Positions 41,366 through 55,500 of a DNA stretch of 64,000 nt are shown here, in pieces. The notes below the pieces were generated by a model. That model did no database searches, had not been told where the DNA came from, and worked only from the letters and a program-made list of their open reading frames with translations. Position numbers and translations under genes: made by a program. Origin of the DNA: Chionis minor. Lineage: Eukaryota > Chordata > Aves > Charadriiformes > Chionididae. Numbering within the stretch: the first letter of the stretch is position 1; each line of letters begins with the position of its first letter. The stretch spans positions 290,308 to 354,307 of the forward strand of contig VZSF01010130.1 in assembly GCA_013398295.1 (NCBI GenBank), in the 5' to 3' direction.

Positions 41366-42631
41366 TGAGGACAGGCTAAATAAATTTGGATTTGTGAGCT
41401 GGGAAAATAAATGATCAGGGGGTGGGGTGATAAATGATAAAAAATAAATTGATTCAGAAACCAAACTTTATTAATGCTGTGTCATTTGTGGGTATTACAT
41501 GCCATGGTCCAGGGGAAACATCCAGCTCAGGAATTCACCGCAACAGTTTGTTAGAAGCTGAGATGATGTACTAACAAAAGAAATGAGCGATCCAAGAGCT
41601 GAATCCCTCCTGCCTGTGAATGATTTTGAGCTTTGTGAAATTATGGTGGAATTAGATTTAGGAAAGCCTAAGAAGAACTCGTATGCTGAGAGCCTCAATA
41701 GGTTACTGAAGTTCTGGTTTTCTTATTTCCACTCTAATTTTATTATTTCCTAACTCCATCCATGCCTCAGTGGCAAAATCCTAAATTATCTAAATTCCAG
41801 AACTGTATTTACAGCCAAATAGGAAATGACAGCATCGGTTGCTGGCTCACTACGCTGAAGAAGCTGAGCAACTCTGAATTTTAAAAGAAAGCCAGATGGT
41901 CTAATGACAGCAGGAACCAGGAGTTCCATTGTCCTGCATGTTTTATTCCTTTAGGGACCAGGTTTTCTATCTGTAATGCTAGGTAGAAGATTTCCCCACC
42001 TTTAGGAAAAGTTTTGGATTAAAGTATTACTAAACCTATCAATTAACTTTACCAGCTATGTCCATTGACTAGTAAAGAATTTGCACTCAGCCAAGTTTCA
42101 GTCAGCCTGAAAAGAAGAACTGACCAAAATCTTTTTATACTTCAGGCTATGATCTTGCCACTACAACTCAAAAAAAAAAGATTATCCTGAGACAGATACC
42201 TATTGTTAATGTCATATAAAGACTAAGCACTGGCTGTTGAAGCAAAAATACTTTTTAAACCCTTGCCACCTGACCTCAAAAATTTTATCGCCAAACCCCT
42301 ACAGTGCTTCTGGCTGGATAAAGTATCAAGGAGAAGGTGACTATGACTTTGGCCTCACAGAAGATGCAGAAACAACTGTTGATGCAAGGGAAGTACAGGG
42401 ATGATGCATCCATTGACAATCTCTAGCTGCTCTTACTATAGAACGTGAATGCCCTTGCTGCTGAGTGAGTCTTCTTATCACTAGCTTCTGTGCTATCCTC
42501 ACTCCGATTTTACACATAGACATTCAGCAAAATCAAGGCAATCAAAAGTATTAAATTAATACACCTATCCTTTCAACTGCCATATTAATGTTTCTTTGAA
42601 GGATAAAGTATCCTTGGTTCCCCGCAGCCTC

Positions 42632-43150
42632 TGGTAGTGTATTGTGTCTGGTTGGGATGGGGTTTATTTTCTTCATAGCAGCCTGTACAGTATTGTGGTT
42701 TAGATTTGTGACCAAAACAGTGTTGATAACACACCAGCGTTTTAGCTATTGCTGAGCAGCACCTGCACAGCATCAAGGCCTTCTCTGTTTCTCGCTCTGC
42801 CCCCGCAGCGAGTAGGCTGGCACAAGCTGACCGAAGAGATATTGCATGCCGTGTAACATCATGCTCGGTGATAAAACGGGGGGGGCAGCGTTTGCAAAGT
42901 TGTCATTGCTCGCAGGCTGGCTGGGCATCGGTCTGCTGGTGGGAGGTGGTGAGTGACTGACTGCCCTTCCATCACTTGTTTCTTTTTCTTTCTTTTTTTT
43001 TCTTTCCTTGACTTATGAAACTCTGTTTACCCTGTCTGATCAATGCGTTCTCGCTTTTGCCCTTTCAATTCTCTCCCCCATCCCACTTTGGGGGGAGTAA
43101 CTGAGCAGCTGGGTGGGTGTTTAGCCACTGGCCAGGGTCAACCCACTACC
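42632..43150 (+). mobile_element. Solo LTR of an avian endogenous retrovirus (ERVL-like)
   Basis: I recognise the block series of an LTR family common in neoavian birds: a 'tctggttgggatgg' start, 'cttcatagcagcc', 'gtgaccaaaacagtgttgat', 'gctattgctgagcagc', 'tctcccccatcccac' and an end near 'ggtcaacccacta'. No gag, pol or env sequence and no second LTR lie in the flanks, so this is a solo LTR left by recombination. A pyrimidine tract at 42980-43010 is internal to it. I could not identify a clean target-site duplication, so both ends are uncertain by several bases. Class assignment (ERVL) is from memory of the family. Confidence 0.85.
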
Positions 43151-46100
43151 TATAGGAAAGGTCTGAGGAAAGAATGAAACGGAAGTGGGATGCATCTTAC
43201 TAGGCTAACTGCTTTGCCATGGCTCTCATCTTCTACTGCGTATGTGGAAACTACCAAATCCCTACTCTTAGGATTGGGTGAAGAAGCCACAGGTCATTTT
43301 CTCTTTTCCATCTACCGGTGTCAGCAAGAAGGCAGCATGGATCTCCAAAGGATTAACAAACCGATAACAACTTCTGTTGTGTGAGCCAACCAAAAAAAAA
43401 ATGTGCTGCTTCTTCAAACCTCTAATGCAGACGCATATGCCATAGGCAACCTATAGCTCTTAAACCACATGAAGCCGTGTGTGGCTTCTGCAAGAGCCAC
43501 ACCACATGACAGACAGTAGGCAGTGCAAGTATGGGAGTTCCTGCGCATTCTGTATGTCCAGCTGTCAGAAAAAGCCGATGAAGCCAAAATTACCCTGTTC
43601 CCTTGGACCCAGGTCTACTCTCCAGCAGAATGCTTACCAACAGCCTATAATGTCATTTTACAGTTTGCCCTCTCCTTAGCGTGATGAGATGTCACATGAA
43701 CTTGAGCTTTCATCTCTCATCTTCCTCCATCTGAATCTGTTTTGTTTGATTCTGCACAGCCACAGCCTGATATCATGACAGCCAAACCAAAATCTTCCGC
43801 TGACTGAAGTTTTCTCACCATTGGGTAAACCTGTGGCAAAACAGGCTCTTCCGCCAACCCTGTGACTTCTGAGGAATTGTGGGAATTTGTATTTACAGGT
43901 GTGTGAGCTTTTAAGGACTGTTTGAAAGCAAAAAACATGGAAAGGTGGTGGGGTTTTTGTTATATTATATCTCAGAGCAAGGAGACTTCAATTTTAGGGA
44001 GTAAAATTCATCCAGTCTTTAAATCAAACGGAGCTTCTATAGTAACTTAATGAAGCCATATTTACCCCAGAGCCTGTTCCAAGCCTCATTGTTGCTGCTG
44101 GAGAAACTACATTATATGTGTCAGTTCTTGTGTCTATAAAGTAGGAACAATAACATTTAGACAACCTTAACAGGACTATCTCAAATCCAATTGGTAAATT
44201 TGGACACTCTGTGTATTAACCATTCATTGTTATTACTTTATTTTTGCAAAATGGTAGTTGTTAGCGCAAAGAAAACTTTCTTCATATAACCTATTGAGTC
44301 CACCACTTGCAATGGATTCTTTGGTAAGAAGACCAAACACAAGGAGCTGTAACTTTAGCATGCTTGTTTTACAAGCAAGCGTACTTGAAATAGAAATAAT
44401 TGTGATATGAATGGTAACAGAAATAGCAGTAGACTAGGATCAGGTTACCAAATTGTTCTCAGTAATGAAATACTGAACACTGTACATAGTGAACTGGATG
44501 CTTATGGAAAATAAGATAAACTAATATAAGGGAAAACTGTTTAAATGGTGACTGTTGTGCTGGTTACACACAGAATCCATTTTGGGTGCCGAGCCCACTT
44601 CAGTCTGTTTAATTTTGACGTGTTGCTTTTGACACAAGTCATTGCCGGGTAGAGATCAAGTTGTGCTGTTAAGACGTGGCAGAAATGAAGCCCTGGCTTC
44701 TTTGGATGTGTCTCCCATTCTTCGTCCTTTCCCGGTGTCCACAGCTCGGGCTCCCTGCCCATCATCAATCTTCCCTTCCCCCCAGTGTCTGCAGCTCCCT
44801 CCTCCGGCCTCCCAGCTACCAGCTGGGTGAGAACCAAGGGGATGTGGCTGCTTTTGAGCTAGGCACGTGCTAGCTGCCAGCAAACTAAACATAATAAATA
44901 ACCTTTGAGCTCGGGCAACAGCCTTTCAGTCACGGTAATAATTTGAAGGAAGTGGTCTTTCCTTTACTGAGCTGTTATGTTTCATGAAACTTGGAGGAAT
45001 TTCGTAGCCTGAAGTTTTCTGTTTCTGCGTGAAATGGAACAGACATGAGCTCACGGGTTCAAAAGCTATTAGAGAGGGTCTGACAAGATATGTGGGCAAA
45101 CAAAATATCACCTAAGCTCTGGTTCCTGAGGCTTACAGGCACAGAGAAATACCCTTTAATGGTACAACAGATACCATTCCCAGTAGTTTATAAATAAAGT
45201 TTGAGGACAGAAAGTTTGGGCAATACACAAAGTATTGGTCTAAGGAGTTTCCATACCATTTACAACGTTCAAGGGAAATCTCCAAAGCCATTTAGTCGCA
45301 TCACAGCAGAAAAACTACAGTTGTTTTGATTTATCAGGATTAATACAGAAATTAGTAGAGACCAGGATCGCATTTCAGGAACCAGAACAAGAGTCTGTTA
45401 AATATCTCTGCTCCAGTAGTTAGGCATCATTTCCCAAACATAAAATTGTAGCTTGTTGTCAGAACCTAGCGTGGTTTCTTTGTAAATTAAAAAAAAAAAA
45501 AAAAGAAAAAAGTATTCATAAGTCCATACTATACAACCTTACTGAATGAAAGATTTTCACTGTCTTTAGGACTTCCTGCACATGAAAGATCTACTTGAAC
45601 ATCCACAGATGAGAATCACATGCTGTGTATGTATGACTGTATTTTCTGCCTTTATTAAGTGCATTCTTTTTTCACATTTCCAATATCCTAGACTGTATCC
45701 TACTTAAATTCAGACGCGGAAAGAACTGGCTTTGGCACAGTGCGGGTAATATGATACCTGGTCTAAAGTCTGATAAAATGGCATGCTTTCTTTTGTGTGT
45801 ATGCTCTTTTCCTTGTTATCACTTAAGTATTGATACCACATGTCATCCTCATACTTCCCAGAACACATTACAAGTGGGGAGACGGGGAGAAAGCCAAACA
45901 TCAAATTCACCCTGATATGACTTTGATGGAAAAAAGACAAAGACATGGGCTGGACTCTGTGGCATTACAAATTAATTTATTTCTGTCTGTTAATAATTCA
46001 GATTTCATTGGAAGTATGTCAGGTCACTGAAATGGTAGAAAAAGTCATCTAGTGTCAAAAAGATGTTTAAGAAGAACTTCATGCCTGAAAGCAATCTGGA

Positions 46101-49100
46101 GGTTATACCAGTTCTGGATAAACTGAAAATAGAGGAGTAAATTTGGTAAATTACTGATGAGCAAACAATGTACAGTGATTACAGCTCCTACTGGTCAGGC
46201 AGCAGGGCATATAATACACTTTCACAGAGAAAGGAGGTAATAAAGAAGTTCTGCACATCTATATGAGCAACAACACTGAAAATAAAGATAAAAGATGGAG
46301 GAAAGCCCCAGAATATGGGGAATTTGATTTCCCAGCTCAATCTGGTCATGCATAAAAAACAGATCTAAGTGCTGTGCCACAGACTTAATTCAAGCGATAT
46401 TAACTGAACAGGTTCAACTTTTGTGCGCAGTTCTCTCATATTGACTTAAACATATTTTTATCTGTTTGTTTTATGACTATACATTTCAACCATAAGCACC
46501 AGTTAAGGTCGCAAACAGTTGCTCGATTCAGTGGTTGCTGCTCCCCAACCCTTCACCACTGACTTTTTGCAAAAGGCTGTTTCCACCCACAGCTCTGCCA
46601 GCCTGCTCCCCTGCTCCTGTTGGTGCCAGGGAGGCTGGCAGACAACCTCCAGTGGAGTGTCCCAAGGGGCGAGCCAAGGAGCACCTACACAATTCCTGCC
46701 ACTGACAGATGTGGGTGCAGTAACCTGCTGCTGGATGGCGACAAGCAACGAGACGCTCTACCTCCACCTCTTCCAGTTGTGTTGGGAAGGAGATGGCAGC
46801 CCGCTGCCTTGCTGATGGCAAAACTGGTATAAACAGATCTAACCCATGCTAAAACTTGGACTGCGCACCACCTTGGGTACTATACTTGCTATATTGATTT
46901 GGAAATCAGTACTGCTAACCTGGTAACCCCCTAGTGCTAACATACTTAGAGCATTCTAAAGGGTTTTTTTTCTCTGATGTGATATTCCTGTAAGTTTATC
47001 TCTAATACAATAAGTTCTTTTATCATAATCTACAGCAGGAAGTTGTGTTGCATCCTGAGCAAATACACAAGCACAAAAGAAGATGAATATCTTATCTTTA
47101 TCTACATCTTTTCTTTGTCTATCATCTCACAAGACCATTTTAATTCAATCTTATACCATGTAAAATAGTTCAATTTTTAAGTAATTCTAGGAAGCCTTTA
47201 TTAGCCTAATGCAGGAAAAGGGACACCAAAAAAACTACTGAGCAGTGCCAAATGAAGCTACAACGTAGCTGGGAGGGCTGGGCTGTAAGTTATTATGTTG
47301 TTCCCGTGCTATGTGGCACACACCAAGGGGTGCCAATGGCCCCCAGCTGCAGCCAGGTCTCCTGAATGCCCTTCTGAGGCATTTGAAAGGGTACTAATTG
47401 AAACCAAGTAAACCAGCAGAATAAAAGGGTAACTTCTGATATTAAAATCCTTCAGTCCCGACATTATATTTATTATACAATATATTTCTAAATTATGCTC
47501 CTTATTTAAAAGATATCTTCCTTGACAAACCTACCCAGAGGTCATTGCTATATGCAAATATATATTGAATACATACGTAAATAACATATAAAATCATTAT
47601 ATTTTTCAAATGGTAAGATTGCATTAACAGGCTGCTTACCTGCTTCGATTCTTCTATCTGTACGTTATGGGTGTGCTTTATCAGCAGTATTGCCTGTTAT
47701 CAGTTGTATAACTGGTGCCTTCCTGCCTGAAGCGTAACCTTCAGGTGCAGTTTAGCACAGTGCCTTCTGTGAGTTTACATACAGTCGTAAGGGGCTGCTC
47801 TTCCCTTTCAGCTCGCCCGAATCACAAAGTCCTCACAACTGACTGTCCTCCTGAGGGGTGCGAGTTGTAAAGCTACACACATGCACAACAGGCCTGGAGA
47901 AACAATACTCGCAGGCAGGTGATGCACGTTCGAGCACCCTGTGCCTGTGGCCACATGGTGGGCAAGTAATCCCATAGTGTGGCTGTCAGCCACCCGAGTC
48001 CCTAACAGAGCAAGAATGGAACGACAGTCTTCCCAAAGGCAGCGTCAGAGTTGGAGACTTCAGAAGTGGCTTAATACGTGGTAAAAGCTGCATCTAGGCA
48101 CTCTACACATCTTAGGAATGCAAATATTTTGCAGCACTCTGATCCTGGTAGGATGTACCTTCTTTGTAATCTTATAACAAATCTAAATCCAATCATTTTA
48201 TCCTGTGGGACAATTTCTGCATGAAAATAGCAAACTCGGATATCTTTCTTAGTTAGAGGATTTGAAGCTTAAGTCATTCCAAAAGCTTCGCTGTAATTAA
48301 TATAGAAAAAGAAAGAGCCTGCTAATATAAAAAATAGCAAGCCCAGCATATGCAGGCAAGAAGCTTAATTTCTTGATTTAAATAATTTAGATACAGCATT
48401 AGAAAATTCTTAGGTGAGACATAAGAAAGATCATACATTAAGACATCAATCTGTCTACTTTTTCTAGCCAAGGCTCAGTTTACCGGCATAAAAAGATTTT
48501 GACAGACACGTACCAAAACGAGGTGGCAGGAGCTGATGTCCTCATAACGATGGTATATTGTGTCCCAGAGGAGAGACAAATTCTGGGACTGCATACTGAC
48601 AGCCATAACAGCTCTTTAATCCTGTAGGAATTAATGGGATTACTGCTACCCTTCCCTGTTTTTCCTTTAGGATAACCTTGCATAACAGAAAGAGTTTGAT
48701 GGAAAATGTACAGGTCTTCCCAGGTAGGGAATCAGAAGCTCATGAGAAGGACCCTGAAGACAAACTATCCCCAAAACCAAAAACTGGTGCTTCCTGTTAG
48801 AAGTCAGGACACAAAGAAAAATTGATGTACGCCCTGTCTCGGAAAAGGTTTGACAAAACATGACTCCCTACCCTTCAGCAGCTCAAAACAACTGGACCAT
48901 TTGGTACTCTGGGTGGGGAGGCTGTGGTAGATCCCGTTGTTGCTGCACTCTCTTGCGTAGCCCAGGCCACCTTGCACCATCATCCTTGTTGATAGAAAAT
49001 AAGGGAGTGGTATATCCCTTTTTTCCAAAACAGATGATCTCAGCTCCTGGCACAGAGCATTTGACTGCATTTCTCACTGCCCTGGATTCAAGCAGATCAA

Positions 49101-49416
49101 CGTGTGGCTGTGCCGTACCAGAGACCGCAGACCCTGCGCCTTCACATTATCTCAGCCAGATGCCTATCTGCTACTGCTACTGCATTTATGCAGAAGATGC
49201 GGGAACGCTCAGCAGCTGGCCCAAGGTGTGTCCCTGACAGACGTAAATACCTTGTACCCGTTTGCACAAAGTCTCACAGGCTGTGTTAAATCAGTGCAGG
49301 GAGTGACGTGCCACGGAAGAGCTAAACAAACCCAATCCTCAGAGCATCAAAATTGTGCAGCAGCTTCTCTGTTCCTTGAAAGATGTCCTGTTGGAGGTAG
49401 GGTTTGACAGGAAGAT
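43151..49416. other. Intergenic, nothing identified
   Basis: No gene or repeat family recognised. GC is locally higher at 44640-44830 and 46500-46830, where frames are open on both strands at once, typical of composition rather than coding. An A-rich run occurs at 45489-45510. No splice-flanked open block looked convincing. Confidence 0.55.
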
Positions 49417-49500
49417 AGTCTGTCATTTAACTGACAGACTTAAGGTCTGTCAGTTAAACAGACTTAAGGTTGAACAGAGTTAAACAACTTAAGGTTGTGT
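49417..49500. repeat. Hairpin plus short tandem repeat
   Basis: AACTGACAGAC (49429-49439) and GTCTGTCAGTT (49445-49455) are perfect 11-base inverted repeats around a five-base loop. The symmetry continues imperfectly outward to 49417 and 49464. The right arm is also part of a tandem series of about 24 bases, each unit beginning ACTTAAGGT (starting near 49438, 49462 and 49487) with diverging tails. It is not a known family to me. Confidence 0.75.
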
Positions 49501-52500
49501 GAGAGCCAGTCGCGACTTCCAGAAATATAGCCTGCAATTCAGACAATAAGGAATTTGTTGTCTCTGTTGATTTTTGAACCAATGTGCCACCTAAACTGTG
49601 TGTAGACATATTTTTAGAATGGTTTCAACCTATTATCAGTTGCAATTACATGGCAAAATTAACCACTTTATTCTCCTACTAAGAATGCTGCCTTTGTGTT
49701 ATGTTTGTTACATTCTCTTACACACTGGTAATAATCATACATACTCTTGCTTTTTTTATACTGGTGTTTTCCATTAAATGCATTTGTCTCATTTAAAAAA
49801 AATCAATAGCTGTATTATCTTCAGATTGCCTCATGTATTGCGGCACTGTAAGAAACTAGGTGTTGGAAACAAAATGTTAAGCCACCCAAAGCCGCTGCAG
49901 TTAATCACATTTAACACGTGACTAAACTGGGCTCACCCAGAGCTTTCGGTAGGATTGGGAATAAACAATTCCTGCTCAAGTAATTCTGTTGTATTGGGTG
50001 AGAGCCCATTAATAGCTGCAGTTTCTATTGAAGCCGGATGTAATTCTAGAAGCCAAAGGCCCTATTCAAGTTTAGGAATATTTTGTACCTCTCATTTCTC
50101 TGGTACAGCAGGTCTTGGAAGGGCCTACCACTTATTTTTCAATGACTTACAGATAGACTGACTATTGATCATAAATTTATCTGCTTTTAATCGCTACATC
50201 ATCATGAGAAGCACAAGAGAGGAGACTGCAGAGAATACGCGCTGCTGGTTGAACTTCATAGTAAGCCCATAGCAGCGAGTTGCTTTTTATTTATTCTCTT
50301 GAACCTATAAAAAATGCACATACTCTACCACAATTAAAGTATTAATTTTTGTCATACTTATCCATATTTCCACTGCCAAACTGACACAAAAACTCAGCTT
50401 TTGTGTTGCCAGAGTAATATAATTCCCACAAACAACTCACACTTGAAGCAAAAACTCACACTTTGAACAAACAGCCCATCTCTGAAGAGCAAGCAGAGAG
50501 CAGAGTGTTAAGGCAGGGTAGGCATCCATGTGGAGAGCCAGGGGTTCTTTGAAACAGGGTAGGAGTAAAGACTGATTCCCAAAGAGTCAAGATGAGCACA
50601 GCAAGGAAAGGGAACAGGAGCTCAAGGATGTCCTACTGCATTTTACTTTAAAAGGCATGCTTTTTCCTTTGTGGCAATGCTTGCACTTGACTTTTTTTCC
50701 TCTTAAAAGGAACAGCTTTTTCTTCTCTGGCTTAGTATAACAAAGGAATAGGCATTTAATGGTAGCTTGCATTTCTTTAGCTTTCAGACGAGGGAAAAAT
50801 TCCGATTTCCTCAGAATATGTATTTTACCGATAGAAAATGGCCTTTTTATCCTCCTGGATCATTTTTGATCCTTCCACATAATTTTCTTAGTTTACCATG
50901 CTTTTCTTATCTTCGCTCCATGAAGATATGACCTTGGATCTTCCCAGTACGTATGGCTGGGAACCTGCAACTCTGTGTACCTGGGCCTCTGTCACTGCTG
51001 GGGACATGATGGTGGTCATAACCATTACTTCCAGTACTAAGTTTAACACTGACTACACCGTTCCAGCACTCATACTTTAAGATCCCCTATATCAGTTCCC
51101 CTTTCATAGCACTCACAGGCAATCCTCAGCAATTTAGCATCCCTGCAGCAATTCCTTTACCCAGAGTAAGCTGTCTGGAAGGAGACGGACCTTCCTGCAG
51201 GGAAAGAAGTCTCTGGAATTTCCAAATTCCTTCTCCTTCCTGTTACTGAGAAAATCTAACAATCTCTCCTTTGACAGAGGGTCCTAGAAAAAAACAGCCT
51301 CCATAATTGCTGAAGGACTGATGCAGATTAAAGGGGGGAAACAGGTTAAACAAGGGATAATACACTCCCAGAGCCTCTTTATTCCACAGAGAATGCTGAC
51401 CGGGAGCATACACGGTAGAGGGAGAACATCCTGGGGAGATCACAGGAAAAAATCCTGTTGCTGAAAAACAACACGCTTCAAGAAAAACAGAAAGGCAGAT
51501 AGGTGCATCTGTTATCAATCAGCTCTTTAGACAACAAGTTTGGGAGTCGTGGAGCAAAAGAAATAAGGCTTCCCTCGGGCTGAAATTCCTCCTTGGAATT
51601 TCTCAAATGTCTATGGCTGCAGAGCTGTAATTCCTTGTCTGCCCTGTGAACAGCAGCTATTGCCAGCCTCTTTACCAGCTTGACAGCCCAGCTGGGGAAA
51701 CTGGCAAAAAATTGACTACCTGTACAGAAACCATACTGCCTAGCTAAGAAAAGACACAGTTGCCTTAGAAGTACACTAACAGGTTTAGCCCATTAATCTA
51801 ACAATCCATCAAAGTGTTGATCAATTCCTGATGGTGTACATACTCAATCACTGGTTTTTTGTTTGTTTGCTTTCAATAAGTATATTTACATTACAAAATT
51901 AACTTCCTGTGAAGTCCTCTGTAGTACCAATTCAGCTTTTCTCCCCCAGAATGGAAAACTATGGAGTACCTTACCGCTACACTGAGTGCTCATATACTTA
52001 TGTCAAAAGCAATCGAACGCCAGCAGTTGCCTTAGCATAAGAATGGGTTTGCTTTGTAATGACAATGCTGACTGAATAGTAAAAGTTTCCGTAAAAACAC
52101 TTGCATTTAAAGCTTGAGCACATGTCCTTGCACAACACCCTGTTCCTTAGGGCCCTCAGTTCTGGCTCCCAGCTCCCTCCTCATTCCTCGCTGCCCCAGC
52201 TATCCATGCACCTCGCCTCTAACTCCAGGCAGCCCAATCTGCCTTGCCCTTTACTTGTCCTTCCTGACTTAGTGCAGGCAACGTCATTCCTGCCTCTCGC
52301 CATGCCGGCAGCCTGCTCCACTGGCAGTTCTTGCCAGGAAAGTGGGGCCTGAAGTGATGAACTCCTGGGAGCGGGGAGAGAGGAGGGGCAGGAAACTCAG
52401 GGAGAATGTTCTGGCCATTCACACTAGTATTTTGGTTTGGAAGAGCTTTTGTTCTGCAGATCCGTTCCCAGAGGTGTGCATTGTGATCAGCGTTGTGATG

Positions 52501-55500
52501 GCAGCAAGAGGAACACCCTCCAGAAGCAGCCCACATCGGTGCTGTATGTTCTCTTTGCTTCCAAAGTGTGTTCCTGTGCTCCTGCATATTTCCAAACCCT
52601 CCCTCAGCCTCTGGACTCTGACCTCAAACGGAGGAGAATTCTGTAATGAATGTAGTTAATTTGAAACTGATTATTGTTTCTAAGGTCAATAATGGGAAAA
52701 CTGACTATAAGCAAACAGCCCTCCTGAGAACACAACTCTACAAGGATCTAATGTTTCCCTTAACCAAACAACACCATAGTGACTAACCTGATGTTTGCCT
52801 ACTCAACCTACTCAATCTACTGCCAGGCTTTCCCTCTTGCTTAAAGCGGGCCTCACAAAACCTGAACTAAAAGCACACAACAGCTACCACAGCATCCTTA
52901 TTTCATTCAGACTAGGCTTAATAGGATGCGTTACTTCTGAATTTTAAGTCATCCAAAGTCGCCTCGCATTTGCTGAAACAACTGTTGAATCTCTTCTTTT
53001 TCGTTTCTGCATCTGGGAAGCAAAGGCTAAGTTTCACTATCCACGCTTCAATAAAAAACCAGTCAAAGAAATGTTTCCTGTAAGTACTGCGCACCTTCCT
53101 TCAGCAGCCAAGGTTTACATCATGGACAAATACGTCCATTTGTATTCCGAGGACGCACACTCAGGATGCCTCCAACCTATTTCCCTACCACAACCTCGTC
53201 ATCCCCTGCTTCAGACTCCTCTGTTCCCCAGGCACCACCCTGATTCATAATCTCAAGAAAGTAGGAGATGCTTAATGATCTTGCAGAACTGCACGGCAAC
53301 TGTTTTCACTGTGGATTTTCCAGCCCAGTGGATTGCCCACTATCTGGTAGGCAGGCTAGAGTTGCTAACTAATAGAGCACGGATGCTATTTGCTTATCTG
53401 TCATCAAAGTGGCTCTCGCTCTGGTGTCTCTTTGATGAAGGCCGGGGCCAGTACCTCTTCAGCACACAGTTTCTTTTATGTGGCCTTCTTCACTCCGAAT
53501 TTCTTCACCCGCTGCTAGCCACCCAAAGTCTGCAACACACTATTTCACCTTCTGGTGTGTGTTTTTTAGCCCCAGAAACATTATTCCATGGTATGAAATG
53601 GTTATTTTTATCTCCTCCCCAAAATTTCGTCATTCTCGTCCCATCACTAATCACCATTTTAGAAGGAGTTGCTTAAGTTCCACATATATGAAAGATATGC
53701 AAACCAGAAATACAAGGTACATCGCCTGTCACAGATCTCATGCTGATGGCAGAAAGAAAATTTCGAAGTATGGATTTAAAAGAAATAGAAAAAGCTGTAT
53801 TTTTTAGAATGTGCCATGGAGAATTGTGGGGGAACCGATTCTAATATCTTGATACTGGAAAAAATTCTGCACGGGAGTGCAGTACAAGTTAGCACAGGGA
53901 GACCTTCTCACATTTTGGTGTGGCTCCACCCAGGACAACCACACTTGGTGAAGCTGGGTTGTGTCAGGCTGCGCAGCTATGTATAAATGTACTCTGCTGT
54001 TGCAGCGTCAGCTGTTGTAGGCCAACAGCATACTTTCCTGTGTAGTCATATCTTTAAACCTTGGGATTGTCAGTTGCTCTGCTTTGACTCGGCCTAGGGA
54101 ACTAGCTCACATGCAGACATCAGTACTGCAGACATCTCAAGTTAGATAACACGAATTCCAGGGCTGACGCTGTAAAGATGGAAGACAAGTGCTCTCAGAT
54201 CAATGTTCAGCAGAGGACTTTGTTGCCATTCTTTAAAAATTTCCCAAGAAACTGATTAGTATTTTCTCACTGGTAAAGATGCATCCATCTTTTAATGCCT
54301 GAAACAGGAAAGCATGCTTTTGTGCAGCCATTTCATGCAGCATTCCTGCAAAATTCTTAGCAGTTTAAAGAAATTATATTAATAAAATTACTCCGTATAT
54401 TGTGATTTATTATAACTTAATTTGTAGTGTTCCTGAAAATGTGTAATAAAACTTGCTGTTGTTTCACAGGCAGTTCAGTTCTCTGCTCACTCTTCCCAGA
54501 CTGGCCGTACAGTTTCACTGCCACCCTTACGCCTACTTTTCCAGTAGAACAAGTAGACCCTTTGGTGTACCTAGAAAATTTAATGAATCCTTGTCTAAAA
54601 TAGGTCAGGTGATTCATGCCCTAAACCCACCTGTTCTTCTACATTGACCACCGAGGGAAGCCCTGGGTGACACATCTTAGTTATCAACATCTGCATTGCA
54701 TATGTAAAAGTTAAATGAAATTAATTTCTCTGGTGGTGTCTGTAATTGCTTCAGACATTTCATAGCAAAACCGAAACATGACACCTTCCAAAGAGCTCAA
54801 ATACAAGTTTTTTGGAAGCCGAGAATGGACTTGAAAGTCCTTTGACCAAAGGAAAATATTGATCAACCTTTTAATGAATCTTTTTTTCCACAGAGTGATT
54901 AATGTCTTAAAACTCACGAAAGTAAGCGCACACAAACACAGTTGGGAAGAATACACCAACAGGGAAAGGTGCAGAGATCTGGAGCAGATGATCTGAGGCA
55001 GAGCAAATAGGCAGGACCTGGACAGAACTTACCAAGGGGCTATATAAATAATATTTTTGAGTTTTCTGTGTAAAATTCAATATGCAAAGTTTCTCAAACT
55101 GAAATACATCCTGTTCTAGGCTAGAAAATTAAACTGAGGAAACAGTATAACTTCATCACTCTGGTAGTCATGTCAAATGACATAGTGTTAGCATGCTGAA
55201 TTACATTATTTTCCTGACATAACAGAACTGGATACAAACAAAGGTAAATAAATTCTTAGATTACCTGTCTAAATCTTCCCATTTCCCTTATAAAACCAGT
55301 GATTGAAGAGATTGGATTAACTTCTTGCTCTAAATCACAGAAAAGAAATCTAAAGTAATGTTTGTACATGATGCTTTACAATTCAAAGAACTAATTTGAA
55401 GTTATTAACTTCTTGTATCCCAACTATGTTAGGTGACTATAAGTCAAGAAAATCTACACTGTCTCCTACCATTGTTTAAGAATGTCACTCTTACTACAAG

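Noticed and set aside
46500..46832. Open frames on both strands, 80-98 codons
   Set aside because: GC-richer patch open on both strands at once with no domain or splice context; most likely composition.
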